Source of the DNA: JAXMBX01 sp046349635
GTDB taxonomy: Bacteria; Planctomycetota; Planctomycetia; Planctomycetales; Planctomycetaceae
Length of the DNA: 64,000 bases
Direction of reading: 5' to 3'
Assembly (NCBI GenBank): GCA_046349635.1
Contig: JAXMBX010000006.1
Coordinates: 70,379 to 134,378 of the forward strand
Of the stretch, positions 1 to 8,686 are shown one piece after another (positions within the stretch are counted from its first letter, which is position 1; each line of letters begins with the position of its first letter). Both the position numbers and the translations under genes were made by a program. The notes below the pieces were generated by a model. The model did not search any database, was not told the origin of the DNA, and was given only the letters and a program-made list of their open reading frames with translations.

Positions 1-33
1 GCCTTCCCAACCCCTTGAATTCTGGAGACTTCC

Positions 34-621
34 GTGACTGAAGACGATCATTTGATGATTCGCCTTCAGGAGGGGGAGACGTCCGCGTTCGAGGAAATCG
101 TCCGGAAGTATCAGGCTCCTTTGATTGGCTTCTTCTTTCGCAACACCCGCGATCGACAGTTGGCCGAGGATCTTTCCCAGGAAACGCTGCTTAAGGTGTA
201 TCATGTCTCGTGGGATTATCTCCCCACCGGCAAATTCCGCGGCTGGATGTACCGTATCGCCCGGAACCTGATGATCGATAACATCCGTCGTCGGTCGCAT
301 GATGCCTTGATCCACGCGGAGACCGACAATCGGGAGGATGAGCAGACTTTTTCCCGGATTGTCGGGGAAATCGTGCCTCCGGATGCTCATGCCGATCAGC
401 GCGAAGTCACCTGTCTCGTGGAGGAGTTCCTGGAGCAGCTTCCCGAGGAGCAGCGGCTGACGTTCACCCTGCATCATTTTGCCGATTTTCGCCTCTCGGA
501 AGTGGCGGAAATCATGGAATGCGAACTGGCAACGGCCAAAAGCCGACTCCGCCTGGCTCGCGAAAAACTGCGTGACAAACTGCAAACCAAAGGGATCACC
601 TCTGCGTATCTTGAGGATTAA
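34..621 (+). CDS. ECF-type RNA polymerase sigma factor
   Basis: A 195-residue sigma-70 family protein of the extracytoplasmic-function type. Region 2 lies at about residues 15-90: AEDLSQETLLKVY, then the WMYRIARNLMIDNIRR stretch typical of regions 2.3-2.4. Region 4 lies at about residues 130-185: LPEEQRLTFTLHHF, then a helix-turn-helix with SEVAEIMECELATAKSRL. Regions 1 and 3 are absent, as expected for ECF factors. The start is a GTG preceded by TGGAGA at 23-28, a well-placed ribosome binding site. No recognisable anti-sigma gene follows. The next sure gene is a PspA-like protein, which hints at an envelope-stress role; that is inference. Confidence 0.93.
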   Translation: MTEDDHLMIRLQEGETSAFEEIVRKYQAPLIGFFFRNTRDRQLAEDLSQETLLKVYHVSWDYLPTGKFRGWMYRIARNLMIDNIRRRSHDALIHAETDNREDEQTFSRIVGEIVPPDAHADQREVTCLVEEFLEQLPEEQRLTFTLHHFADFRLSEVAEIMECELATAKSRLRLAREKLRDKLQTKGITSAYLED

Positions 622-625
622 TCCG

Positions 626-778
626 ATGTTCCCCCGACCTGACCAAAAAACTGATCACCCTCTGATCCATTCGACTCTCCGTGGCGTAGTCAATTCAGGG
701 CGCACGTCACGGGCCGGTATCCCGTCCCGCCGGGGCTGTGGGAGCTTGGGCATCGCGACGGAAAGGAGGCCCGCATGA
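626..778 (+). CDS. Possible small 50-residue protein between sigma and pspA-like genes
   Basis: A 50-codon frame opens with ATG four bases after the sigma stop. A GAGGA about 11 bases upstream could serve as a ribosome binding site. The frame closes with TGA overlapping the ATG of the pspA-like gene (ATGA), which would allow translational coupling. The product is basic, has no membrane segment and no motif I recognise. Its codon use is not clearly that of a planctomycete gene, so it may be chance. An anti-sigma factor would be expected here, but this looks nothing like a zinc-binding one. Confidence 0.22.
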   Translation: MFPRPDQKTDHPLIHSTLRGVVNSGRTSRAGIPSRRGCGSLGIATERRPA

Positions 779-1338
779 GCTATTTCAGCCGTTTGACCGA
801 AATCGTCACCTGCAATCTCAGCGAATTGCTGAATCGCAATCCCCATCCTCACGAAGTCCTTCCGCAGATCATCAACGAGATTGAAGCGGGGGTGGCCGGA
901 GCGCGGCGAAGCACTAATACCGCGCAGAGCAACCTGCAGAAACTGGAGTGTGAACTCCAGGAGCACGGAAACCAGATCGTCTACTGGACTTCGATGGCGA
1001 AACAGGAACTGGCGGTCGGCAATGAAAACGGCGCCCGCATGGCCCTGCTCCGGAAAAAAGAGGTCGAGGATCTGATTGCCGCGCTGCATAAGGAGCAGGC
1101 GGCCGCCAAGTCCAACCTGGAACATCTCCTGACCATTCAGCGGGCTGTCGAGGCCCGGCTTTCTGAGGCCAAACGCAAGCTGGCGGAACTGGCCCACGGT
1201 TCGCCGGCCTCCATCGCAAGTTCCGTCACCCCCGAGGCGTACCCCGGAGACTCGGAGACGTCGAGCAAGCTCAATACGGAACGGGAGCAGCAGATCGACG
1301 CAGAACTGGAAAAACTCCGCCGCGAACTGCAGGGCTGA
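775..1338 (+). CDS. PspA/IM30-family membrane-associated coiled-coil protein
   Basis: A 187-residue, almost wholly helical coiled-coil protein. It matches the PspA/IM30 pattern: an N-terminal amphipathic stretch (SYFSRLTEIVTCNLSELL), then a region equivalent to DPEKVLPQIINEIEAGV (here HPHEVLPQIINEIEAGVAGAR), then long Gln/Glu/Lys/Ala heptads to about residue 145 and a short tail. PspA proteins bind stressed inner membrane and stabilise it, acting as ESCRT-III-like scaffolds. The length is slightly below the usual 220 residues. A strong AGGAGG lies just ahead of the ATG. Its position behind an ECF sigma gene suggests shared stress control, though no promoter was verified. Confidence 0.85.
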   Translation: MSYFSRLTEIVTCNLSELLNRNPHPHEVLPQIINEIEAGVAGARRSTNTAQSNLQKLECELQEHGNQIVYWTSMAKQELAVGNENGARMALLRKKEVEDLIAALHKEQAAAKSNLEHLLTIQRAVEARLSEAKRKLAELAHGSPASIASSVTPEAYPGDSETSSKLNTEREQQIDAELEKLRRELQG

Positions 1339-1392
1339 TCGACGCTTGTCTTCAAATACCTCCTCTCTCATCCGAAGAATCATTGTTCCTTG

Positions 1393-2265
1393 ATGGCTAC
1401 TTCTGACTGGACTGCCGAATACCCGTTCACCTCTCGTTTTCGGGACTGGAACGGATTGAAATATCACTATGTCGATGAGGGACAAGGTTCCCCGCTCCTC
1501 TTTGCCCACGGCAATCCTACGTGGAGTTTTGCCTGGCGCAAGCTGCTGTCGGAATTTAGGCGGGATCACCGCGTTCTCGCCGTGGATCACATCGGCTGCG
1601 GGCTGTCGGACAAACCCCAGGACTATGCCTACACCCTCGACCAGCACGTCCGAAACCTCGTGCGGTTCGTTGAGGAACTCGACCTGCGAAACATCACGCT
1701 GGTAGCCCACGATTGGGGGGGCGCGATCGGGATGGGGGCTGCCACCCGGTTGCCGGAGCGGTTCTCGCGCTTTGTGCTGATGAATACCGCGGCGTTCCGT
1801 TCGCAGCAGATTCCCTTTCGGATCTGGATCTGCCGTACTCCGTTTTTTGGAACCCTGGGGCTGCGGGGATTGAATCTGTTTTCCCTGGCCGCGCTGAAAA
1901 TGGCCGTCCGTAAGCCGGAGCGGATGACGCGTGACGTCCGTGCGGGCTATCTTGCTCCCTATGACTCTTGGAACAATCGCATCGCGGTCCAGCGATTCGT
2001 GCAGGATATCCCCCTGCGTCCCAGCCACCCCAGCTATGGAACGCTGGCAGAGATCGAGGAGAAGCTCTCGCTGTTCGAACAGCGCCCCATGTTACTCCCC
2101 TGGGGAATACAGGACTGGTGTTTCACGCCGCAGTTCCTGGCGGAATTCCAGCGGCGTTTTCCCCGCGCGGAGGCCTGCCCCATCCCGGACGCGGGGCATT
2201 ACGTCTTCGAGGATGCTCCTGAGACATTGATCGCCTGCGTCCGCCGTTTTCTGGCGAAGACCTGA
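1393..2265 (+). CDS. Alpha/beta hydrolase with Asp nucleophile (haloalkane dehalogenase/OleB-like)
   Basis: A 290-residue alpha/beta-hydrolase. The oxyanion-hole motif HGNPTWS is at 39-45. The nucleophile elbow AHDWGG at 105-110 carries Asp107 followed by Trp108. A likely acid is Asp241 in GIQDW, and the catalytic His269 sits in DAGHY. Asp rather than Ser, with HDWGG and HGNPTWS, is the signature of haloalkane dehalogenases and their relatives. Those relatives include OleB, the beta-lactone decarboxylase of long-chain olefin synthesis. No OleA, OleC or OleD gene is in the window, so the substrate cannot be fixed. TTG and ATG are adjacent at 1390/1393; I chose the ATG. No strong ribosome binding site is visible. 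It converges on the next gene with 9 bases between stops. Confidence 0.88.
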   Translation: MATSDWTAEYPFTSRFRDWNGLKYHYVDEGQGSPLLFAHGNPTWSFAWRKLLSEFRRDHRVLAVDHIGCGLSDKPQDYAYTLDQHVRNLVRFVEELDLRNITLVAHDWGGAIGMGAATRLPERFSRFVLMNTAAFRSQQIPFRIWICRTPFFGTLGLRGLNLFSLAALKMAVRKPERMTRDVRAGYLAPYDSWNNRIAVQRFVQDIPLRPSHPSYGTLAEIEEKLSLFEQRPMLLPWGIQDWCFTPQFLAEFQRRFPRAEACPIPDAGHYVFEDAPETLIACVRRFLAKT

Positions 2266-2274
2266 CGGTATTGA

Positions 2275-5200
2275 TTACGGAATCTGGCTGCCGTTCACCA
2301 GGAATTTGCCCGTGTAACTTCCCGCCGGAATCGTCATGAGGGTGCTGGCTCCGTTGATGATGTTGTTCTGCGAACTCTGCAGGATCAACTTGTCGTCCGT
2401 GGTGCTATTCACAGTCTCAAACACAATTCCGCGATGCACCAGGCTGTTGGTGGAGTACATCGTGATCGTGTTGTTGCTGATCTGCACCGTGGAGGGGGCG
2501 GTCATGGTGTGGAACAGCAGGCCCGTGTCGCCATCGACACCCTGCGTGAAGGTGTTGCTCAGGATCTTGACGTCCGACAAGCCCGGGAGCGTGAATTCCG
2601 TCCCGATAGATCCCTGCTTGGAGAACTCCAGCGAGTTCTGGCTGAAAGTCACGGACGTCGGTCCGGCGGCATTCAACACAAAACCCCGGCCATTCAGGCC
2701 ATCCTGGAAGATCGTGTTCTGCTGCACCGTCAACGTTGTCATGGCCGAGGTGGAGGCGTTGTTGACGGTCAGCGAGGTGTTGTTGTCCGCGGTTCCCTGC
2801 AGGACATTGTTCCTGATCGTACCGGAAAGGACACCGTTCCAGGCGATGTTCAACGCCGAATCACCCGCATGGCGAGAAATGAGCGTGTTGTTGAAGGCAG
2901 TCAGATTCAGCACTCCCGCACCCGTGGGAGAGGTATCGACGAGGCTGATGGGATGCGTGACGTCACCTGCAATCGTGTTCGAGGCAAACGTGTAGTTATA
3001 CGTTCCCGCCGAGTTGAACACGGCATGGATGCTGTTCGAGCTGAAGATGTTCTCGTTCGCGAGCCAGGAGTTCTGGATCGTCATGTTCTGCGTGTTGACC
3101 GAATCGATTGCGTAATTCGTGGAATCGACGATCCGGGTGTTGTTGACCGTCAGGGATTGCGTTCCCTGGGTGTAAATTCCCGTGTCGTTGTTCTGCAGGT
3201 TCACCCGGGCGATGTTCACGTTTCCTGCATTGATCAACTGGATGCCGGTATCGTTCTGGGCGATCGTTCCACCACTTCCATCGGTGGTGCCGTCACCCGT
3301 GATGTTGAAGGTGCCGGGGGTATTCATCAACCGGACGCCGTAGCCCGAACTGTCGGCGGAAACCGACGTCAGGGTGACGCCCATCGTCGTGCTCTGCATG
3401 TCGACGGCCGGACCAGCCGTCATCGCGATCGTACCGGCATCGACGTTCAGCCTCCCGCCGTTATTGGCCAGTAAGCCGGTCGCGTGATCACCCGAGATGT
3501 TCAACTCCGCAGCGTAGGTTGTCGCCGAATTTCCAAGCAGGTGCAAACCGGAGGATCCGAAGACTTGCGTCAAGTTGAGAACGTCGAACGTCACATTTCC
3601 GGAGGTGTTGGTGATCAGCACCCCATCGGCGCCCGAGTGATTTGCGTTCGAGATGTTGGTGGTTCCGTTGAAATTTACGGGCCCGCGCGATCCATCCAGC
3701 AGGATTCCCTGCGCGAACCGTCCGGAGACGGTCACGTCGCCGAAATTTACCTGGGCGGCATCATCGAACACGCGGATCGCGGCGGAGGCGGTGTTCTGGA
3801 TGGTGGTCAGGCCATGCACGGTGAATTGTCCGGTGTTGTCAGAGGTGTTGTTCCCGATCAGGATGCCTTCGCCTCCGCTGGAGGCGATATTGATCGTCTG
3901 GAATTCGACCGTACCGGTCGATCCCTGGAAGTCGATGGCGGCTGCCGTACCGCCGTTCGGCGTGCCGATGTTTGTCGTGCCGCTAAATCCGACGTGCCCT
4001 GCGACGTCGTTCAGGTGGATGCCGATGCCATTACGTCCGCTGATATCCAGATTTCCGAACAGCACGTTTCCGGCGGCGTCCAGCCCGTCGATGTTCACGC
4101 TCGCGCCCGAGATATTGGAGAGCGAAACGGGCTTCTGGAACTGGATCGTCCCTGTCCCGCCGGAAATATCCACACCGTGTCCGATCGTGTTGGCGATCGC
4201 CAGCGCGCCGATAGAGGTGGTCCCGGATGCGTTGACCAATGCCAGACCCGACCCGTGGCTGCCGTTGATTCCAATGTCGGAGAGGGAATTGGAGCCGCTC
4301 AGATTTGTAAGGTGGATGCCGTCTCCACCGGAGTTGTTGACGTCGACTCCCCGGATCGAGATGTCATGCACGCCCGTGCCGCTGATCCCGTACCCCGCGG
4401 GGCTGTTGATCACAAAACCCGCCAGTTCCGTATTCGAGGCCAGGGTGATTGCATTGGCAGGAGCGGCGTTCAGTTCCGGGCGATCGGCTCCGCTCGTGGC
4501 GTGCGGGAGGAGAATCGTGCCGAAATCGCGGCTCAGGAGGCGATAATCCATTCCCGCCGATTCACCCCAGAGCTTCTGTCCGGAAGTGAGCGTGATTTGA
4601 GCCGCCGATCCGGAGAACACGCTGCCGGCATGCACGAAAATCACATCGGAAGCCGGTCCTTGCGCCCCTGCAATGGTGCTGAAAGGATGTTCGACCGTTC
4701 CGTCCCCGCCCGTGGGGGCATAGCTGGCCACATGGTTAAACTCGTAAGCCTGTCCCGTCAGCGGATTCCTGGCGATGACATTGTTTTCGATGATCGTGCG
4801 TTGCGGTGAAACGATGTTGTAGTTGCGGCGTACCCCTTCGGCGATGCGGTCGAAGATGTGGCGTCGGCCGGGCGTCGCATCGTCAAACAGCATTCCGGAC
4901 CAGGTCCAGGTCAGTCCGACCATCACGGAGGTGTCGTAGTAATTGTCATGGCTGACCTGCACGAGGACGCCGATGTTCGACATCGGATTGAACGTCAGTC
5001 CGCCGCGACCGCCCGAAATATTGGGCTGGTCTCCCCCCTGGTACATGTAACCTGCCCCGAAGATTCGGACGTCGTGGGCGTCGGTGTAACCTCCCGGGAT
5101 CGGGACGCCGAGTTCGATGTCGCCACCCTGCATGGCCGTCACCAGCAGACGCGCCTGGTCATACCAGAACTGGTGTCCGACGAATCGTGCGCTTCCGGGG

Positions 5201-5748
5201 ATGACCGCCTGGTTCAGTTGCTTTTCGGTATTGGACACCGGCAGGTAGTAGTTTCCGTGGACGTCGAAATATTGGCCGCGGGTTTCCAGGTTGAAACCAA
5301 TCTGATGAAAGGTCGCCTTGGAGGAATCATCGATGTCGTACCAGATGCTCCCGCCGAACAGTCGTCGCATGTATTCGTTGTAATAGCGTCCGCCGACACC
5401 CACGTTCGTGCCGAAACGCCCGATGTCGGTCGCAAACGTTCGCAGGTCTCCGAAGAGAATCGCTTCGTCCATCAGGTAATAAGGCATCAATTCAGCGGGG
5501 GTGATGCCGTCATCCTGACCGGGGGCCTGTCCGAACCGATGCCCCAGCCCACCTTTTATTCCCGCTCCGGTGTTGATCACGGATCTGACCCCGGGTGGAT
5601 AGGCCCAACCTTCTTCGTCGTCTTCATCGTCCTGGGCGACGGCACACGACGGGCCGGCGAGCAGCAGTAAAACCCAGGTCATCCCCGCCAGGAGAAGCCG
5701 GTTCCACATTGCTCGGGACATTCCGATTCGGAAAAGAAATTTGGCCAT
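2275..5748 (-). CDS. Large exported protein: intimin-like beta-barrel plus right-handed beta-helix
   Basis: A 1157-residue protein with an N-terminal signal peptide (hydrophobic core MTWVLLLLAGP, cleavage near AVAQ), then an acidic DDEDDEEG stretch. Residues about 55-300 alternate Gly, Tyr and Phe as in outer-membrane barrels, e.g. GVGGRYYNEYMRRLFGGSIW and FHQIGFNLETRGQYF. This resembles the inverse-autotransporter (intimin/invasin) barrel. From about residue 330 it is a long right-handed parallel beta-helix with repeated NNVI, GI and SGTT strands, Asn/Thr/Gly rich. A barrel N-terminal to the passenger fits type V inverse topology. The frame stays open 54 codons further upstream. I chose the ATG at 5748 because the signal peptide begins there and an AGGA lies nearby. 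The function, probably surface binding or degradation, is inferred. Confidence 0.8.
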   Translation of the reverse strand: MAKFLFRIGMSRAMWNRLLLAGMTWVLLLLAGPSCAVAQDDEDDEEGWAYPPGVRSVINTGAGIKGGLGHRFGQAPGQDDGITPAELMPYYLMDEAILFGDLRTFATDIGRFGTNVGVGGRYYNEYMRRLFGGSIWYDIDDSSKATFHQIGFNLETRGQYFDVHGNYYLPVSNTEKQLNQAVIPGSARFVGHQFWYDQARLLVTAMQGGDIELGVPIPGGYTDAHDVRIFGAGYMYQGGDQPNISGGRGGLTFNPMSNIGVLVQVSHDNYYDTSVMVGLTWTWSGMLFDDATPGRRHIFDRIAEGVRRNYNIVSPQRTIIENNVIARNPLTGQAYEFNHVASYAPTGGDGTVEHPFSTIAGAQGPASDVIFVHAGSVFSGSAAQITLTSGQKLWGESAGMDYRLLSRDFGTILLPHATSGADRPELNAAPANAITLASNTELAGFVINSPAGYGISGTGVHDISIRGVDVNNSGGDGIHLTNLSGSNSLSDIGINGSHGSGLALVNASGTTSIGALAIANTIGHGVDISGGTGTIQFQKPVSLSNISGASVNIDGLDAAGNVLFGNLDISGRNGIGIHLNDVAGHVGFSGTTNIGTPNGGTAAAIDFQGSTGTVEFQTINIASSGGEGILIGNNTSDNTGQFTVHGLTTIQNTASAAIRVFDDAAQVNFGDVTVSGRFAQGILLDGSRGPVNFNGTTNISNANHSGADGVLITNTSGNVTFDVLNLTQVFGSSGLHLLGNSATTYAAELNISGDHATGLLANNGGRLNVDAGTIAMTAGPAVDMQSTTMGVTLTSVSADSSGYGVRLMNTPGTFNITGDGTTDGSGGTIAQNDTGIQLINAGNVNIARVNLQNNDTGIYTQGTQSLTVNNTRIVDSTNYAIDSVNTQNMTIQNSWLANENIFSSNSIHAVFNSAGTYNYTFASNTIAGDVTHPISLVDTSPTGAGVLNLTAFNNTLISRHAGDSALNIAWNGVLSGTIRNNVLQGTADNNTSLTVNNASTSAMTTLTVQQNTIFQDGLNGRGFVLNAAGPTSVTFSQNSLEFSKQGSIGTEFTLPGLSDVKILSNTFTQGVDGDTGLLFHTMTAPSTVQISNNTITMYSTNSLVHRGIVFETVNSTTDDKLILQSSQNNIINGASTLMTIPAGSYTGKFLVNGSQIP

Positions 5749-6228
5749 GAATGCCTGTTCCTGATGCCGCAGAAAGACGTCGTGCGGACCGGGAATACCG
5801 GAGCCTGCGCCGCCGTCCAAGCAGTCGTTGTCGGGGAGTTCAATCTGGGAAGTGTGTCGTGAAAGAGTTTCAGCAGCAGGCCTCGAATCCTTTGCTTGAG
5901 AGAGGAGCAAAGGGCTCTTTCGGAGCGGCCGGGAACCGGAACTTTTTCATTGAGAGAAGCGTCATCTACTTCATGCGAACGAAAACGCCAAGATCTCTTT
6001 CCGCTTCTGGACGTCCGGAGAACAATTTTTGACGAGAAAACAATCCCTTTTGCCGACAGGGGTTACGTCCAAAAACCGGCAGAATCTGCGCGTCGATGAC
6101 GAGTCTTCTACCGCAGTCGTGGGTTCTTCATCACCCATTAAGGTTTGTTATGTTAAATAGTAATTCTCATACTGGGATCAGATATGTGATTCGTGCGACA
6201 GAAGTTGAGGAAGGTGGCCAACCTCACG
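5749..6228. other. Divergent intergenic region between beta-helix gene and AraC gene
   Basis: About 480 bases with no convincing gene. It must hold the promoters of both flanking divergent genes. It contains an 8-bp inverted repeat CCTTTGCT/AGCAAAGG at 5889-5896 and 5906-5913, not followed by a T tract. Near the AraC gene there is an AT-rich patch at about 6140-6175. A GAGGAAGG at about 6207-6214 may be the ribosome binding site of the AraC gene. Confidence 0.5.
6156..6170. promoter_or_regulatory. Weak Fur-box-like sequence upstream of AraC gene
   Basis: The 15 bases AATAGTAATTCTCAT read on the other strand as ATGAGAATTACTATT. One half (TGAGAAT) is close to the Fur half-site TGATAAT. The other half matches poorly. 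The location, about 60 bases before the proposed AraC start, is suitable for an operator. On its own this is a weak match and may be chance in an AT-rich promoter. Confidence 0.15.
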
Positions 6229-7248
6229 ATGTCCGCGATCAGGCACGAGAAAATTCACGTGGTACCCCTCGCCTCATTACGGATGTCAGAACAAATACAC
6301 ACGCCACCCCATACTTCCAGAATTCCCTCCCTGGAAGACCCCTTTCTTTTGGCGGAATTCGGCGGCATCACCCGTCGCAGGCTCGGCCGCGCATGTTCCT
6401 TTGTGGAACAATCCGCACACGGATTGCTCGTGATCGTGGAGTCCGGCAGCATCCACTACGAGACCCATGATGGAGAGACCGCGACCGAATTGCCCACCGG
6501 TTCGCTGACGTTTTTCGCCCGGAATCAATGCACTCTTTCTCCTTCCCGTCAGGATCCCGCTTCCCTGACAGGTTCCCCTGACTCCGTGGTAATCGGCACC
6601 CGTGTTTCCGAAACCGACGACGTTTCCCCGACTGCTCCGACGGTCGTCTGCCTGGCCGTCAAATGGCTGTCGCCGCGCGTGGGCCATCCGCTCGTCTCAG
6701 GCAAACAGCAGACTTTGTCGTCCAGGGGCGGTGGGGAAGCTCGCTGGATTTCCACGACCCTTCAGACTCTGCTCGATGAGGCGGAGTCGCCGGATTTTGA
6801 AGGCTCGCGCCTGGCCGATCTTCTGACGCAGACCCTGATCGGACTCGTCTGTCGTCCCCGGACCGAGCAATACGCCGACTCGATCTCTCCCCACGAACGC
6901 CAGGCCTGGGCGCACCCCGAAATCGGCCCTGTATTGCGCGATATTCAGCAGCAACCGGAATACAACTGGACGGTTGCCTCGATGGCGGACCGGGTGCAGA
7001 TTTCCCGTTCTTCTTTTGCCGCAAAATTCACGGATCTCGTGGGCATTCCCCCGATGAAGTACCTGCTGCAGTGCCGCATGTCGAAGGCCGCGCAGTTGAT
7101 TACCGAGGGGCGTTACCGCTTCAAGCAGATTGCGGGGAAAGTGGGCTACAAAACCGAGGCCGCGTTCAATACCGCCTTCAAGCGCTGGTCGGGGGTGTCT
7201 CCGGGCGAGTACCGCCGTTTCGCCGCCTCCTATCGCCCTCCGGTCTGA
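6229..7248 (+). CDS. AraC-family transcriptional regulator
   Basis: A roughly 339-residue regulator. The N-terminal half resembles the cupin-type ligand domain of AraC proteins (GLLVIVESGSIHYETHDGE, then LPTGSLTFFARNQ). The last 100 residues hold two helix-turn-helix motifs: WTVASMADRVQISRSSFAAKF and FKQIAGKVGYKTEAAFNTAF, ending KRWSGVSPGEYRR, the classic AraC C-terminal signature. PMKYLLQCRMSKAAQLI links the two. It likely binds DNA as an activator responding to a small molecule; the ligand is unknown. The start is uncertain: GTG 6193, ATG 6229 and ATG 6283 are all in frame. I prefer 6229, which lies downstream of GAGGAAGG. Confidence 0.88.
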   Translation: MSAIRHEKIHVVPLASLRMSEQIHTPPHTSRIPSLEDPFLLAEFGGITRRRLGRACSFVEQSAHGLLVIVESGSIHYETHDGETATELPTGSLTFFARNQCTLSPSRQDPASLTGSPDSVVIGTRVSETDDVSPTAPTVVCLAVKWLSPRVGHPLVSGKQQTLSSRGGGEARWISTTLQTLLDEAESPDFEGSRLADLLTQTLIGLVCRPRTEQYADSISPHERQAWAHPEIGPVLRDIQQQPEYNWTVASMADRVQISRSSFAAKFTDLVGIPPMKYLLQCRMSKAAQLITEGRYRFKQIAGKVGYKTEAAFNTAFKRWSGVSPGEYRRFAASYRPPV

Positions 7249-7440
7249 TCCCGCAAAAGCCCGGATCTTCCTCCGAAGCAACGGCACTGGCAGATCCTGC
7301 CGGACTCTTCCCGACCTGGCTTTTTGACCCGGTCAATTCCCGCTCCGCGCCCTTCTCCCGCCTTGACAGTCTTTCAAAAATTCAGAGACTTCCGTTCCGC
7401 TCCCCGTTCCCCTCTTTTCTTCCCAGCGGAAGTCACTGCC

Positions 7441-8676
7441 ATGCCCCGAAAAAATTTCTCATCGTGGGTTCTGAGACTTGTGTGCGGTTCCAGCGTCGCG
7501 CTGGGTGTGCTGCTGTTTGTCTTTCCGACGTCGGCTGCGCAACCGGGCTCCGAGAACGTCGGCCCGCAGGGGCGTGCCGCCCTGGAGGAACTCGATGAGA
7601 TCAAGTTGCAGGTCAAGCTCCTCGATCCCAGCGGCAAACCCGCACCCGGGACGCAGGTCGGCTTTCTCGCCCGCAACGATGTCTCTCAAGGGGAAGGCTG
7701 GACGCTGATGGGAGGAGTGACCGCCGATGCACAAGGTCTCGCCCGTCTCAAAGTCCCCGAAAGCATCCTCGACGAGTATTCGCTAATCGCGTGGCATCCG
7801 GAGGCACGGCTGAGCGGGATGCAAAGCATCGATCTCGATGACGCGGAAAAGCCGATCACGATGAAACTCAAGCCGCAGTGCAAACTTCAGGGGCGCGTGA
7901 CTTCCAAACAGCTCGACCAGGCCGGTCTCGCCGGGCCGATTTATGTCCGGATCTTTCACGACGAACATGAAGCGATGCAATACGTGATTCCCCAGGGGCG
8001 CACCGATTACGAGTTCTATCTTCCCGCGGGGGAGTATGGACTTTCCTTGCAGGGGAACGACACGGTACCTCACGCACAGTCTCTCCGGATCACGAAGAAG
8101 GAAAAACAGCATAAGGTCAACGACATCGACCTCCCTGCCAGCCGCATCGCATTGCTGCGAGGCCGCCCCGCTCCGGAACTGACGGACGTCGTGGCGTGGA
8201 AAAACTCCGACCCCATCAACCTGGCGGACCTGCACGGCAAGGTCGTGATCCTCGACTTCTGGGGATACTGGTGCGGCCCCTGTGTCCGCAGCATGCCCGC
8301 CATGATGCAACTGCACGATCGCTATGCGAAGCAAGGACTCGTCATCATTGGGGTCCACGTTCCCGGACCGCGTGATGGCGTGACCAATGTCCAGGCGCTG
8401 GAACGAAAAGTCGCCGGGATCAAGCAATCCATCTGGAACGGGCGCGATCTGCCGTTCCCCATCGCCCTCACGAAATTTCACGAGATCGAGGTCGCCCCCG
8501 GAGCGAACGCTTCCAATCGGGTGACCGCCGATTACGGCATCGACCGTTTCCCTTCGGGAATTCTGATCGACCGCCGGGGAAATGTCGTCAAGGACTTTTC
8601 GCACCACTCGCAACCGGACCTCGCCCTGCTGCAACAACTGATCAGCGAAAAGCCGAGCGCAGTCTCCGCCCGGTAG
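7441..8676 (+). CDS. Exported TlpA-type thioredoxin with N-terminal Ig/carboxypeptidase-regulatory-like domain
   Basis: A 411-residue protein. A signal peptide or membrane anchor is at 1-33 (WVLRLVCGSSVALGVLLFVF, then SAAQ). Residues about 50-230 hold two beta-sandwich-like units (LQVKLLDPSGKPAPGTQVGF; CKLQGRVTSKQL). The last 170 residues form a TlpA/ResA thioredoxin fold with WCGPC at 277-281. The fold starts at GRPAPELTDV and contains VVILDFWGYWCGPC. TlpA proteins reduce periplasmic disulfides, often for cytochrome maturation. The ATG at 7441 follows GCGGAAG and starts the signal peptide, so I rejected upstream in-frame starts. Its stop is only 10 bases from the stop of a second, convergent TlpA-domain gene. 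Confidence 0.88.
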   Translation: MPRKNFSSWVLRLVCGSSVALGVLLFVFPTSAAQPGSENVGPQGRAALEELDEIKLQVKLLDPSGKPAPGTQVGFLARNDVSQGEGWTLMGGVTADAQGLARLKVPESILDEYSLIAWHPEARLSGMQSIDLDDAEKPITMKLKPQCKLQGRVTSKQLDQAGLAGPIYVRIFHDEHEAMQYVIPQGRTDYEFYLPAGEYGLSLQGNDTVPHAQSLRITKKEKQHKVNDIDLPASRIALLRGRPAPELTDVVAWKNSDPINLADLHGKVVILDFWGYWCGPCVRSMPAMMQLHDRYAKQGLVIIGVHVPGPRDGVTNVQALERKVAGIKQSIWNGRDLPFPIALTKFHEIEVAPGANASNRVTADYGIDRFPSGILIDRRGNVVKDFSHHSQPDLALLQQLISEKPSAVSAR

Positions 8677-8686
8677 GGCAATCACT

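Noticed and set aside
3484..4809. Plus-strand frame of about 440 codons
   Set aside because: Antisense to the beta-helix gene; no domain and no ribosome binding site.
5889..5913. Inverted repeat as a terminator
   Set aside because: No T tract on either strand, and it lies upstream of both flanking genes.
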